This document shows, one piece after another, positions 1 to 7,674 of a stretch of DNA of 64,000 nt. The stretch is taken from assembly GCA_031551135.1 (NCBI GenBank), contig JAVBOA010000004.1, positions 62,001-126,000 of the forward strand. Direction: 5' to 3'. This stretch comes from JAITVM01 sp031551135 (GTDB taxonomy: Bacteria > Bacillota > Clostridia > Lachnospirales > JAITVM01). The first letter of the stretch is position 1. Every line of letters starts with the position of its first letter. The notes under the pieces were generated by a model that saw only the letters and a list, made by a program, of their open reading frames with translations, made no database searches and was not told the origin of the DNA. Both the position numbers and the translations under genes were made by a program.

Positions 1-2
1 CC

Positions 3-365
3 GGAGATAAAGTTAATATTTTATATAATGACGTTATAAAAAATTATAAATATGATTACGAAAAGATTAAAAATCTGCCGTCTGATTATGTTCCGAATAT
101 TGATGATATGTATAATTACAAAAAAGGAATTTGTTATGATTATGCGTCGCTGATGTCGGGCGTTCTGCGCAGTCAGGGGATACCGGTCAAGCTGGTTATG
201 GGCTACGCGCCTGAAATTAAAGAGTATCATTCATGGAACGAGATTTATTTAAATAATAAGTGGAATATTGTTGATACAACATATGACGCAACAATGTATC
301 AAGCCGGAAGGTCTACGACTTTTTCGAAAGACCCAAGCAAATTTAAGATAGTAAAAGTATATTAA
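3..365 (+). CDS. transglutaminase-like domain protein, 3' end only
   Basis: The reading frame is open from the window edge, so the start lies upstream. The visible 120 residues contain the three catalytic blocks of a transglutaminase/cysteine-protease-like fold: a Cys in a KGICYDYASL context, a His in YHSWNEIY and an Asp in VDTTYD. Bacterial members are often secreted and act on cell-wall or protein substrates, but the substrate here is unknown and the N-terminus that would show a signal peptide is missing. A second protein of this fold is encoded at 27479-28912. The TAA stop (363-365) is also the left target duplication of a small mobile repeat, and a terminator follows at 441-469. Confidence 0.85.
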   Translation, partial: GDKVNILYNDVIKNYKYDYEKIKNLPSDYVPNIDDMYNYKKGICYDYASLMSGVLRSQGIPVKLVMGYAPEIKEYHSWNEIYLNNKWNIVDTTYDATMYQAGRSTTFSKDPSKFKIVKVY

Positions 366-408
366 TACTATTTTCATTTTTCTATCCTTTATAATGGAAA
401 TAGTATAA
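363..408. repeat. MITE-like repeat copy 1 (40-bp internal-deletion form)
   Basis: The element (366-405) runs from TACTATTTTC to GGAAATAGTA and is flanked on both sides by TAA (363-365 and 406-408). It keeps only the two ends of the 111-bp element seen at 1484-1594. The left TAA is the stop codon of the upstream gene. Confidence 0.85.
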
Positions 409-440
409 TATGGTGTTTTGAATAAGAATTATTATATAAA

Positions 441-469
441 GAGCAAAGCTAACGCTTGCTCTTTTTTTT
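441..469 (+). terminator. rho-independent terminator
   Basis: GAGCAAAGC pairs with GCTTGCTC (one bulged A) around a 4-nt loop and is followed by eight T residues. It closes the transglutaminase-like gene and isolates it from the spoIIIA operon. Confidence 0.8.
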
Positions 470-494
470 ATTTCATGAATAAAAAAACGGGCTT

Positions 495-526
495 GTCATA
501 TATATAAATATATCCAGATTGTACAC
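495..526 (+). promoter_or_regulatory. possible sigma-E-type promoter of spoIIIA
   Basis: GTCATAT at 495-501 resembles a sigma-E -35 element and is followed by a poor -10 candidate near 519-526. In Bacillus the spoIIIA operon is transcribed in the mother cell by sigma E. The -10 match is weak, so this is mainly an inference from position. Confidence 0.25.
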
Positions 527-550
527 GGGGTAGTGAACAAGGAGAAGATT

Positions 551-1483
551 ATGAAATCGGAAATCATTTCTTATTTTGCGAACGAGATACAGCGTATTTT
601 TGAAAAAACAGACGAGAAATTTTTTCAAGATATAGAAGAAATTCGTCTACGGGTAAATAAACCGCTTGTTATATATAAAAGGAACAAAGAATATTTTTTG
701 GATTCCGGCGGAAGAATTTCCGAAAATATCAATTCGGCATTTAGAATTAATTTGAAAGATATAAAAAAAACTCTCGATTTAATGTGCGGATATTCGATTT
801 ACGCTTTTGAGGAAGAAATAAAAAACGGATATATAACTCTGCAAAGCGGGCACAGAGTAGGGATTACGGGACAGGCTGTCGTTGAAGACGGAAAAATCTC
901 TACTATAAAAAATATAAACGGACTTAATTTGCGTATATCACATGAAATTTTAAATTGCGCTGATTCGATTTTACCTTATATTACAAAACCTGATTTAAAA
1001 CATACAATGATAATTTCGCCGCCGGCCTGCGGAAAAACAACTTTGCTCAGAGATATAATACGCCAGATTTCGGACGGATACGGCGGTAAAGGCAGAAAAG
1101 TCGGATTAGTGGACGAACGCTCCGAAATTGCGGGATGCTATTTGGGGATACCGCAGAACGATGTCGGGCAGCGAACCGATATTTTGGATTCCTGCCCAAA
1201 ATCGGAAGGCATGAGGATTTTGCTGCGCTCAATGTCTCCGGAACTGATTGCCGTGGATGAAATCGGGAAAAATTCGGATATCGAGGCGATTGACGAGGTT
1301 ATTAACGCCGGAGTTAAGCTTATCTGCACGGTGCACGGAAATGATATTTTAGATATCTTAAAAAAACCGGTTTTGAATGAATTATTGAGAAAGAATATTT
1401 TCGAAATTTTTATCGTGCTGGGATACGGAAAAAAGCCGGGCGAAATTATCGGGATTTTCGATTCGGAATTTAATATCTTGTAA
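551..1483 (+). CDS. spoIIIAA: stage III sporulation protein AA, ATPase
   Basis: This is the AAA+/secretion-type ATPase of the SpoIIIA-SpoIIQ channel that links mother cell and forespore after engulfment. At 310 residues it is close to the family's usual ~307. A Walker A motif, PPACGKTTLL, lies near residues 156-166, and an acidic Walker B-like LIAVDEIG follows. I chose ATG 551 because AAGGAG at 539-544 sits six bases before it. The upstream GTG 533 has no ribosome binding site and would include that Shine-Dalgarno. It is the first gene of an eight-gene operon. Its TAA stop (1481-1483) doubles as the target duplication of a 111-bp repeat that now separates it from spoIIIAB. Confidence 0.95.
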   Translation: MKSEIISYFANEIQRIFEKTDEKFFQDIEEIRLRVNKPLVIYKRNKEYFLDSGGRISENINSAFRINLKDIKKTLDLMCGYSIYAFEEEIKNGYITLQSGHRVGITGQAVVEDGKISTIKNINGLNLRISHEILNCADSILPYITKPDLKHTMIISPPACGKTTLLRDIIRQISDGYGGKGRKVGLVDERSEIAGCYLGIPQNDVGQRTDILDSCPKSEGMRILLRSMSPELIAVDEIGKNSDIEAIDEVINAGVKLICTVHGNDILDILKKPVLNELLRKNIFEIFIVLGYGKKPGEIIGIFDSEFNIL

Positions 1484-1597
1484 TACTATTTTCATTTTGA
1501 TAAGTAGAAAAAATTTTTCACAGCGGAGCGTTTCGCGCAATGTTTCTAGCGCGAAATGAAATATTTTTTTCTATCCTTTATATTGAAAATAGTATAA
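1481..1597. repeat. MITE-like repeat copy 2, full length, in the spoIIIAA stop codon
   Basis: The 111-bp element (1484-1594) has imperfect terminal inverted repeats of nearly 40 bp, beginning TACTATTTTC and ending GAAAATAGTA. The inner stem is TTTCGCGC/GCGCGAAA. TAA flanks both sides (1481-1483 and 1595-1597). It lies inside the spoIIIA operon, between spoIIIAA and spoIIIAB, so the operon mRNA should carry a long hairpin here. Confidence 0.92.
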
Positions 1598-1624
1598 GAA
1601 TATTTAGCAAAAGGAGGAATTGAA

Positions 1625-2146
1625 TTGATTTTAAAATTTGTTGGATTTTTGCTAGTTCTTGTTTCAACAACTTTGATTGGGGTTTATTTTGGCTCGAAAG
1701 AAAGTTTTCGGGTAATGGATTTAAGGGAATTCAAAAAGGCCTTAATTATTCTGAAATCAGAAATTGAATATCTTAATTCGCCGCTTTTGGAAGCAATGCA
1801 GAATGTTTCGGTCAAAACGCAAGTTCCGATAAATCAGATTTTTATAGATATGTCAAAAAAAATGTTTTGCTTGGGCGATGATGATATTTATACGGTTTGG
1901 AAAGAATCGGTCAGCAATAATATTAAAAAAACATATTTGAAAAATGATGATATTGATTTATTTTTAGGCTTTGGAAAATGCTTGGGCCATCATGATAAAA
2001 AGCTTCAAATAAATAATATCCGATTTGCGATAGAGCAGATTGACGAAAGAATCGAGATTTTAAATAAAGAGGCTTTAAAAAGCAAAAAAATGTATAACAG
2101 TATCGGAATTTTAAGCGGAATTTTAATTTGTATAATTTTTGCGTAA
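1625..2146 (+). CDS. spoIIIAB: stage III sporulation protein AB
   Basis: This is a membrane component of the SpoIIIA channel. The 173 residues match the family length of ~171. An N-terminal membrane segment (LKFVGFLLVLVSTTLIGVYF) is followed by a helical soluble domain and a C-terminal hydrophobic segment (SIGILSGILICIIFA). The domain resembles type II secretion GspF, as known for the family. The start is TTG 1625, placed after AGGAGG with a normal spacer; no in-frame ATG fits. It is the second gene of the operon, separated from spoIIIAA by a mobile repeat. Confidence 0.92.
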   Translation: MILKFVGFLLVLVSTTLIGVYFGSKESFRVMDLREFKKALIILKSEIEYLNSPLLEAMQNVSVKTQVPINQIFIDMSKKMFCLGDDDIYTVWKESVSNNIKKTYLKNDDIDLFLGFGKCLGHHDKKLQINNIRFAIEQIDERIEILNKEALKSKKMYNSIGILSGILICIIFA

Positions 2147-2166
2147 ATCAAAAGGGGGACGTTCAA

Positions 2167-2361
2167 ATGGAAATAAATGTGGTTTTTCAAATCGCCGCGG
2201 TCGGGATTTTAGTTGCGGTTTTAAATCAGGTTTTGATAAGGGCAGGGCGAGAGGAACAGGCAATGATGACTACTTTGGCAGGGCTTGTCGTTGTGCTTTT
2301 TTGGGTGATTCAATATATCAGCAATCTTTTCTCAACCGTGCAGGAATTGTTCAAACTATAA
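2167..2361 (+). CDS. spoIIIAC: stage III sporulation protein AC
   Basis: This is a small integral membrane protein of 64 residues with two hydrophobic helices, as usual for SpoIIIAC (~68 residues). It is part of the mother-cell membrane platform of the SpoIIIA-SpoIIQ channel. I chose ATG 2167 because AAGGGGG lies just upstream. The frame is open further upstream, but those codons overlap the spoIIIAB end and have no ribosome binding site. Confidence 0.93.
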   Translation: MEINVVFQIAAVGILVAVLNQVLIRAGREEQAMMTTLAGLVVVLFWVIQYISNLFSTVQELFKL

Positions 2362-2373
2362 GGAGTGAGTTTT

Positions 2374-2760
2374 ATGGAAATCACACAAATCGTTGTAATC
2401 GGAATAGTATCTGCTATTTTGGCGATTGTTATAAAAAAACAATCGCCGGAAATGGGAGTTGCAATAAGCATTGCCGCAAGTATATTGATTTTTTTTCTTT
2501 TGCTGCCAAAACTCGAAGCAGTTTTTACGGTAATAAAATCTATTTCAGAATCTCTCGACGCAAATATACGCTATATTTCAATAATTTTTAAAATAATCGG
2601 GATTGCATATATAACCGAATTCGGCTCACAGGTCTGTATTGATGCGGGCGAAACCTCTATTGCAAGCAAAATCGACTTAGCCGGAAAAATACTGATAATG
2701 TCGATATCCGCACCAATTTTATTATCCGTAATCGACTTGATAGTACATATCATTCCTTAA
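2374..2760 (+). CDS. spoIIIAD: stage III sporulation protein AD
   Basis: This is an integral membrane protein of 128 residues (family ~130) with about four hydrophobic helices, related to SpoIIIAC in its membrane part and belonging to the same channel platform. Start ATG 2374 follows AGGAG at 2361-2365 with eight bases between. The GTG at 2365 lies inside that Shine-Dalgarno and is rejected. Only 12 bases separate it from spoIIIAC. Confidence 0.93.
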   Translation: MEITQIVVIGIVSAILAIVIKKQSPEMGVAISIAASILIFFLLLPKLEAVFTVIKSISESLDANIRYISIIFKIIGIAYITEFGSQVCIDAGETSIASKIDLAGKILIMSISAPILLSVIDLIVHIIP

Positions 2761-2791
2761 TGCTTTGATAAACTTTGTAGAGGTGCTGCAA

Positions 2792-3895
2792 ATGAAAAAA
2801 ATTTTTTTAATTCTCTGGGTGATATTAATATTTAATTATAATTCAGTTTTTGGGGCGGAAACGGAGCAATTAAGCGGGATTGAAGAACAATTGGAAATGT
2901 TTGATTTTGAGGAAATTGACACGGCGGCCGGGATTGATTTTAAAGAAATAATCTTAAAAGCAATAAAAGGCGAACTGGATTTATCGCCTTCCAATATTAT
3001 AAATTCCGGTATGAAGCTGATTTTTTCGGAGTTGTTTACATATAATTATTTAATTAAAAATCTGATAATAATTTCGCTTTTGTCGGCTGTTTTGAGAATC
3101 CTAACGGATTCGTTCAAGCATAAAGAAGTCGGAGAGCTTGGATATTATGTAACATATATTGTTTTAATCATAATTATTTTTAATTCAATGCGTGTAGGCA
3201 TTGATATAATGCTGGAGCTTGTTGCCTATTCATCAAATGTAATGAATGCGCTGATTCCGCTGGCCATGAGTTTATTAATAATGTCCGGATATATTTCTTC
3301 CGCCGCCGCTTTTAATACGGTTTTGTTTTTTTCGGTAAATTTTATTTCCCGGATAATAGAATTTTTGTTAGCGCCGCTGATAACTTTGCTTGCAATTCTC
3401 CAAACGGTTAATTATTTATCCGAAAAGGACATGCTTAATTCATTAACCGAACGGGCTGCGAGAGGTCTGGCTTTTTTTTTAAAAGCAGTCGGGATTTTGT
3501 TTATCGCGATTTTATCGATTCAAAGAATCTCAACGCCTTTAATAAATAATCTGTTTTTGAAGACTGCGAAAATTTCGGTAAACGCTGTGCCTGTTGTCGG
3601 AACTGTATTAAGCGGCGCTGTTGACACTGTCGCATATTTTACAAAAACAATGCGCTCCGGGTTTATGGTTGCCGGAATTTTGGCCTTGATAATTATTTCG
3701 CTCGTGCCTTTGATAAAAATTTCGATTTTAGTTCTTACTTATAATATTATCGCCGCACTTCTGGAGCCGATTTGCGAAGAAAGACTTGTGAAAGCGATTT
3801 CCGGAGCCGGAAAACTGATGGTTCTTGTTCTCGGGGCATCATTTATCGTTGTGCTGATGTTCATTTTCTATTTAATTATTGTCCTGTCTTTATAG
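2792..3895 (+). CDS. spoIIIAE: stage III sporulation protein AE
   Basis: This is the large polytopic membrane protein of the SpoIIIA channel, 367 residues (Bacillus ~399). An N-terminal signal peptide (KKIFLILWVILIFN...VFGA) is followed by an acidic extracellular stretch and then at least seven hydrophobic segments from about residue 90 to the end. ATG 2792 follows GAGGTG with a normal spacer. The alternative TTG 2765 would bury the signal peptide behind nine extra residues and has no ribosome binding site. Confidence 0.93.
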   Translation: MKKIFLILWVILIFNYNSVFGAETEQLSGIEEQLEMFDFEEIDTAAGIDFKEIILKAIKGELDLSPSNIINSGMKLIFSELFTYNYLIKNLIIISLLSAVLRILTDSFKHKEVGELGYYVTYIVLIIIIFNSMRVGIDIMLELVAYSSNVMNALIPLAMSLLIMSGYISSAAAFNTVLFFSVNFISRIIEFLLAPLITLLAILQTVNYLSEKDMLNSLTERAARGLAFFLKAVGILFIAILSIQRISTPLINNLFLKTAKISVNAVPVVGTVLSGAVDTVAYFTKTMRSGFMVAGILALIIISLVPLIKISILVLTYNIIAALLEPICEERLVKAISGAGKLMVLVLGASFIVVLMFIFYLIIVLSL

Positions 3896-3917
3896 GAATA
3901 CGGAAACGGGGGATAAA

Positions 3918-4508
3918 GTGGAATTTATAAGCAATTATATAAAAAATATCGGAGTATTCATAATTTTTATAACTTTAATAGGAATAATTTCGCCAACTGA
4001 TAAATATAAAAAGTATATAAAGTTAATCTTGGGATTTATTTTAATATTTGTAGTTATTTCTCCAATCTCGTCTCTTTTGAAAAATAATAATTTTTCAGTT
4101 GATAATTTAATGGTGAAAATGGCGTATAGTCCGGAGCAGGATTTTGAAGACACAATCTCGCAAAACGATTTGATTATTCAAAACTACGAGGCGGAGCTGG
4201 AAGCGCAAGTAAGCAATATTTTAAAAAATAATCAAAAATACGCTTTAGAAAATTGTTTTTTCAATATAGATAAATCTGAAGAAAATTTTGGAGCAATAAA
4301 AAGTATCGGAATTATTTTGAATGAAAAAACAGCGGATAAAAAAAATAAGCTGATCAGAATTGAAAAAGTAGTTATTTCCGAACCTGTAAGCGAAGAAAAT
4401 GATATCCAGAACGAAGAGCTTAATCTAATAAAAAATTCAATTTCGGGATTCTATAATTTGTCCGGTGAGAATATATATATTACTGTACACGAGAACACAA
4501 AGGAGTGA
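3918..4508 (+). CDS. spoIIIAF: stage III sporulation protein AF
   Basis: This channel component has 196 residues (family ~206). Two N-terminal membrane helices (about residues 8-25 and 33-52) flank a short SPTDKYKKY loop, and a soluble domain follows. Start GTG 3918 is preceded by a G-rich Shine-Dalgarno. The TTG at 3879 would overlap the end of spoIIIAE and lacks a site. The stop lies just before the spoIIIAG start, which suggests translational coupling. Confidence 0.9.
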   Translation: MEFISNYIKNIGVFIIFITLIGIISPTDKYKKYIKLILGFILIFVVISPISSLLKNNNFSVDNLMVKMAYSPEQDFEDTISQNDLIIQNYEAELEAQVSNILKNNQKYALENCFFNIDKSEENFGAIKSIGIILNEKTADKKNKLIRIEKVVISEPVSEENDIQNEELNLIKNSISGFYNLSGENIYITVHENTKE

Positions 4509-4513
4509 AAGGA

Positions 4514-5089
4514 TTGGATAAACTAAGGAATTATTTGAAAAACACGGACAGCAAAAAAATGATGAATCTGTTTTTGGCTTTGATAATCGGCGTATCATTA
4601 TTGATAATGTCAAATATGTTCTTTTTTGATAAAAAGGACGAAATTGAGATTTTGAGCGTTGATGAAAATAATCAAACTATAGATAAGCAGCTTGACACTT
4701 ATGAAGAAAATATGGAAAACAGACTGGAAGAAGCGCTTTCTCAAGTAGAGGGGGTGGGCAAACTAAAGATTTTATTAACTTTATCCTATAGTTCTGAGAT
4801 TTTTGTCTCTCAAGATATAACTGTCGATGAGCAAATCACAAAGGAATCGGACAATGAAGGAGGTATTCGAGAAATAAGCGACAAAAAAACCGATACCCGT
4901 AATATTATTATCAACGAAAATGGCAGCCAAAAGCCGCTTGTTTTGAAAGAATCCGTTCCTAAAGTGGAAGGTGTGATTGTTGTAGCGGAGGGAGGTAACT
5001 CGCTTGTTGTTAAGGAATCGCTGATAAATGCGATATCTTCTGTACTGGGAATAGAAATACATAAAATTCAGGTTTTGAAAATGAGATAG
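4514..5089 (+). CDS. spoIIIAG: stage III sporulation protein AG
   Basis: This protein forms a large ring in the SpoIIIA-SpoIIQ channel. It has 191 residues with one N-terminal membrane helix (MMNLFLALIIGVSLLIMSN) and a ring-building-motif domain with the conserved VEGVGKLKILLTL and VPKVEGVIVVAEGG blocks. TTG 4514 is the likely start, because AAAGGAG at 4499-4505 lies eight bases upstream. The GTG at 4505 overlaps that site. Confidence 0.92.
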   Translation: MDKLRNYLKNTDSKKMMNLFLALIIGVSLLIMSNMFFFDKKDEIEILSVDENNQTIDKQLDTYEENMENRLEEALSQVEGVGKLKILLTLSYSSEIFVSQDITVDEQITKESDNEGGIREISDKKTDTRNIIINENGSQKPLVLKESVPKVEGVIVVAEGGNSLVVKESLINAISSVLGIEIHKIQVLKMR

Positions 5090-5135
5090 GAATATTGTAT
5101 TTGCGGTTTTCGAGTAAATTTATAGGAGGAGAATT

Positions 5136-5825
5136 ATGTTTAATATGAAAAGAAATCAAATTATAATCACCGCTTTGGTTGTGATGATAGCGGTCGCAGG
5201 ATATTTATCCTACAATGATAATAAATCGGTTAAGCAGACAAACGGCATTGAGCTGACTGACAGCGGCGAATTAAATCCGCTTATATTGGGCGAAGATACA
5301 GACGAAAATGCGCTGACAAATTCCGAAGTGATAACAGATGATATCGGAATCGCTTTGACTCCGGAAGATGCGGCAAAAGTAGCGGCATCTGAAGAAGGCG
5401 AAGACGGAACTGAATCGATATTTGTAAATGCGCCGGAATCCGACAGTGTTAAGCTTAGCGCAACCGGAGAAAATTTCTTTGTATCGGCGAAAATAACCCG
5501 TGAAAATCAACATTCAAAACAAAAAACTTCGTATACCGAATTGATGAATAATAAAAATATCAGCGAAGATAAACGAGCCGAAGTAGCAGACAATTTATTG
5601 GAGCTTCAAGAAAGAATCGCAAAGGAAAATGCCGCCGAAACAATGCTGGAGGCTAAAGGTTTTAAAGAAGTTTATGTAAGAATCGACGATGTTACGGTCG
5701 ATGTTGTAGTCAATAAAGAAAATTTGTCCGATGCTGAAATTGCGCAAATTCAGGATATCGTTCAGCGTAAAACCGGCATGGCTGTTGATAAAATCAAAAT
5801 TTCTCCGTATAAAAAAAGTAAATAA
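5136..5825 (+). CDS. spoIIIAH: stage III sporulation protein AH
   Basis: This is the mother-cell partner of forespore SpoIIQ in the intercellular channel. It has 229 residues (Bacillus 218). An N-terminal membrane helix (about residues 7-24) is followed by an acidic linker and a C-terminal YscJ/FliF-like ring-building domain that ends in the conserved EIAQIQDIVQRKTGM...KIKISPYKK region. ATG 5136 follows AGGAGGAG. It is the last gene of the operon, with a terminator at 5839. Confidence 0.94.
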   Translation: MFNMKRNQIIITALVVMIAVAGYLSYNDNKSVKQTNGIELTDSGELNPLILGEDTDENALTNSEVITDDIGIALTPEDAAKVAASEEGEDGTESIFVNAPESDSVKLSATGENFFVSAKITRENQHSKQKTSYTELMNNKNISEDKRAEVADNLLELQERIAKENAAETMLEAKGFKEVYVRIDDVTVDVVVNKENLSDAEIAQIQDIVQRKTGMAVDKIKISPYKKSK

Positions 5826-5838
5826 ATTATGCAGTGAC

Positions 5839-5867
5839 GTGAGTTCGGTTTCGGGCTCACTTTTTTT
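5839..5867 (+). terminator. terminator of the spoIIIA operon
   Basis: GTGAGTTCG pairs with CGGGCTCAC (two G-T wobbles) around a GTTT loop and is followed by seven T residues, 13 bases after the spoIIIAH stop. Confidence 0.85.
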
Positions 5868-6198
5868 AATGCTTACGGAAATATGAAAGATTTGTTAATT
5901 TTGAAATCCGAAACTTAATTTTAATTAATTTAAATAAAACCTTAATTTAATTTTTTAATGTTAATATATTCTTATATAATTGACGAACTATATTAACACG
6001 GTCTTAAATAAGACAGGAAATATTTAGAAATTCAGATAATTTGCCTAAAAATTGTTTTTGTATTATAATAATTATAGTTTTAATGACAATATTATTTTAT
6101 TTTACTGCTAAAAAATTGTCTATTTTTATAAAAATATTTCTTAAAGTAGAAAATTATTTATACTTTTAGTTAATTGAAAGTAATTTTTTGGAGGAGAC
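5868..6198. other. AT-rich intergenic region before the sugar-binding lipoprotein gene
   Basis: This is a very AT-rich stretch without an ORF. Two things stand out: a TTGACG near 5980 that could be a -35 box, and a perfect dyad GTCTTA-AA-TAAGAC at 6001-6014 that could be an operator for the downstream gene. A GGAGGAG ribosome binding site ends the region. Confidence 0.4.
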
Positions 6199-7509
6199 AT
6201 GTTGAAAATAATAATGGTTTTTGTTCTGACACTTGGCTTGGCAGCATGCAAAAGTCCTGTCAATAACAGCTCAAAAATCCAATTGGCATCAGAGCCTATA
6301 GTGACTGTCGATTCGGCATCCACTCAAGATAATAAATTGGTAATAACTTATGCAAGCGGCAGAGATGACAGCGAAAATATTTTGAAAATAATTGAAGATT
6401 ATAACAAGCAAAGTGAAAAATATATGGTTGTATATCAGGAGCTGCCTTATGATTATGTCGAAAGATATAATGATATTTATAACGCACTTAAATCAAAAGA
6501 TATATCTTTTGATGTTATTGAGCTGAATTATACTTGGATTCCCGAACTGGCAAATAAAGGCTATATAGAATCGTTGGAAAGCTACACAAAAAAGAATAAC
6601 TTAGACAAAAGCAAATATCTTGAATCGGCGTTTAATGCTACAATTTATGATGATCAAATTTGGGGTTTGCCATATAATATATCTGCCGGTTTTTTGTTTG
6701 TGCGCACGGATTTGATAGAAAATGTTCCGAAAACATGGGACGAGCTTATTCAAACCTCAAAAGCAGTCGAAGAATCGGGCAGTGTGAAATATTCTTATAT
6801 TATGCCCGGAAACCGTTCTCAAACAATTTTGCTTGAAGCGCTTGAATTTATTTATTCTTATGGCGGAAGATTTTTTGACCAAAACGGAAATTTAGATTTT
6901 AATCGTGAAGGTATTATTAACGGACTTAATAAAATGGCGGAAATATATTTCAGCGATTATGTTCCCGAAGATATTTCCAAAATAACAAATCAAGAAGCCC
7001 GAAACAAGTTTATAAACGGCGAAACGGCGTTATTACGCTCGGATATCAATACTTGGACTTATGCCAATATCCAAGATTCGCAAGTTTATAATAAATTTTC
7101 GGTTGCCCCGCTGCCGCGCGGTGATAAATCAGTAAGCACTGTTTTGGATGGCTATGCTAATTCTATTAATTCCAATTCTAAAAACAAAGATGCAGCTTAT
7201 GATTTTATTGAATATTTATCCGGAGCGGAGGTTCAGCGGTCGTTGGCAATTAATTCGGAAAAAATTCCTGTTTTGTTGGAGACTTTTAAAGACAAGCAGG
7301 TTTTGGAAAAAAATCCGTATTTCGCTACCGACAAGTTTATAAATACAATTGACCAAGCCTTGAGCAGAGCTAAAACAATTCACTACAGACAATTTATTGA
7401 TATTTTTATTGAAGAGCTTGATTTATTTTTCTATAATAAAAAAACTGCTGAAGAAGTCGTGAATTCTATGGAGACAAAATTGAATTACGTCTTTGAAAAC
7501 AAATTATAA
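6199..7509 (+). CDS. extracellular solute-binding lipoprotein, sugar ABC transporter type (family 1)
   Basis: The N-terminus is a lipoprotein signal peptide with an LGLAAC lipobox (Cys 15). The mature protein has the fold signatures of family 1 sugar-binding proteins: FDVIELNYTWIPELANKGYIESLESY, LPYNISAGFLFVRTDL, TWDELIQ, ...TALLRSDINTW and a C-terminal helical tail. At 436 residues it has normal length. It should bind an oligosaccharide or polyol outside the cell and deliver it to an ABC permease. No permease or ATPase gene is next to it, so it either serves a distant transporter or acts as a receptor. Start ATG 6199 has GGAGGAG upstream. Confidence 0.85.
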   Translation: MLKIIMVFVLTLGLAACKSPVNNSSKIQLASEPIVTVDSASTQDNKLVITYASGRDDSENILKIIEDYNKQSEKYMVVYQELPYDYVERYNDIYNALKSKDISFDVIELNYTWIPELANKGYIESLESYTKKNNLDKSKYLESAFNATIYDDQIWGLPYNISAGFLFVRTDLIENVPKTWDELIQTSKAVEESGSVKYSYIMPGNRSQTILLEALEFIYSYGGRFFDQNGNLDFNREGIINGLNKMAEIYFSDYVPEDISKITNQEARNKFINGETALLRSDINTWTYANIQDSQVYNKFSVAPLPRGDKSVSTVLDGYANSINSNSKNKDAAYDFIEYLSGAEVQRSLAINSEKIPVLLETFKDKQVLEKNPYFATDKFINTIDQALSRAKTIHYRQFIDIFIEELDLFFYNKKTAEEVVNSMETKLNYVFENKL

Positions 7510-7512
7510 AAT

Positions 7513-7557
7513 AAAGCCTTTGGAGAAAGAAAAAATCTTTTTTCAAAGGCTTTAATT
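7513..7557 (+). terminator. terminator of the sugar-binding lipoprotein gene
   Basis: AAAGCCTTTG pairs with CAAAGGCTTT around an A/T-rich loop, followed by TAATTTT. A mobile repeat begins directly after it. Confidence 0.75.
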
Positions 7558-7674
7558 TTATACTATTTTCAATATTAAGGATAGAAAAAAATATTTCATT
7601 TCGCGCCAGAAGCATTGCGCGGAACGCTTCGCTGTGAAAATTTTTTTCTACAAATCAAATGGGAATTAGTATTA
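7558..7674. repeat. MITE-like repeat copy 3, full length, in the stop codon of the radical SAM gene
   Basis: The 111-bp element (7561-7671) is in reverse orientation relative to copy 2 and is flanked by TTA on both sides (7558-7560, 7672-7674). The right TTA is the reverse complement of the TAA stop codon of the minus-strand gene 7672-8787. The inner stem has compensating differences from copy 2 (GCGCCAGAAGC, GAACGCTTCG). Confidence 0.9.

Noticed and set aside
533..550. GTG 533 as the spoIIIAA start
   Set aside because: It has no ribosome binding site and its codons contain the AAGGAG that serves ATG 551.
2139..2591. 150-codon ORF across spoIIIAC and spoIIIAD
   Set aside because: Out-of-frame shadow of two well-supported genes.
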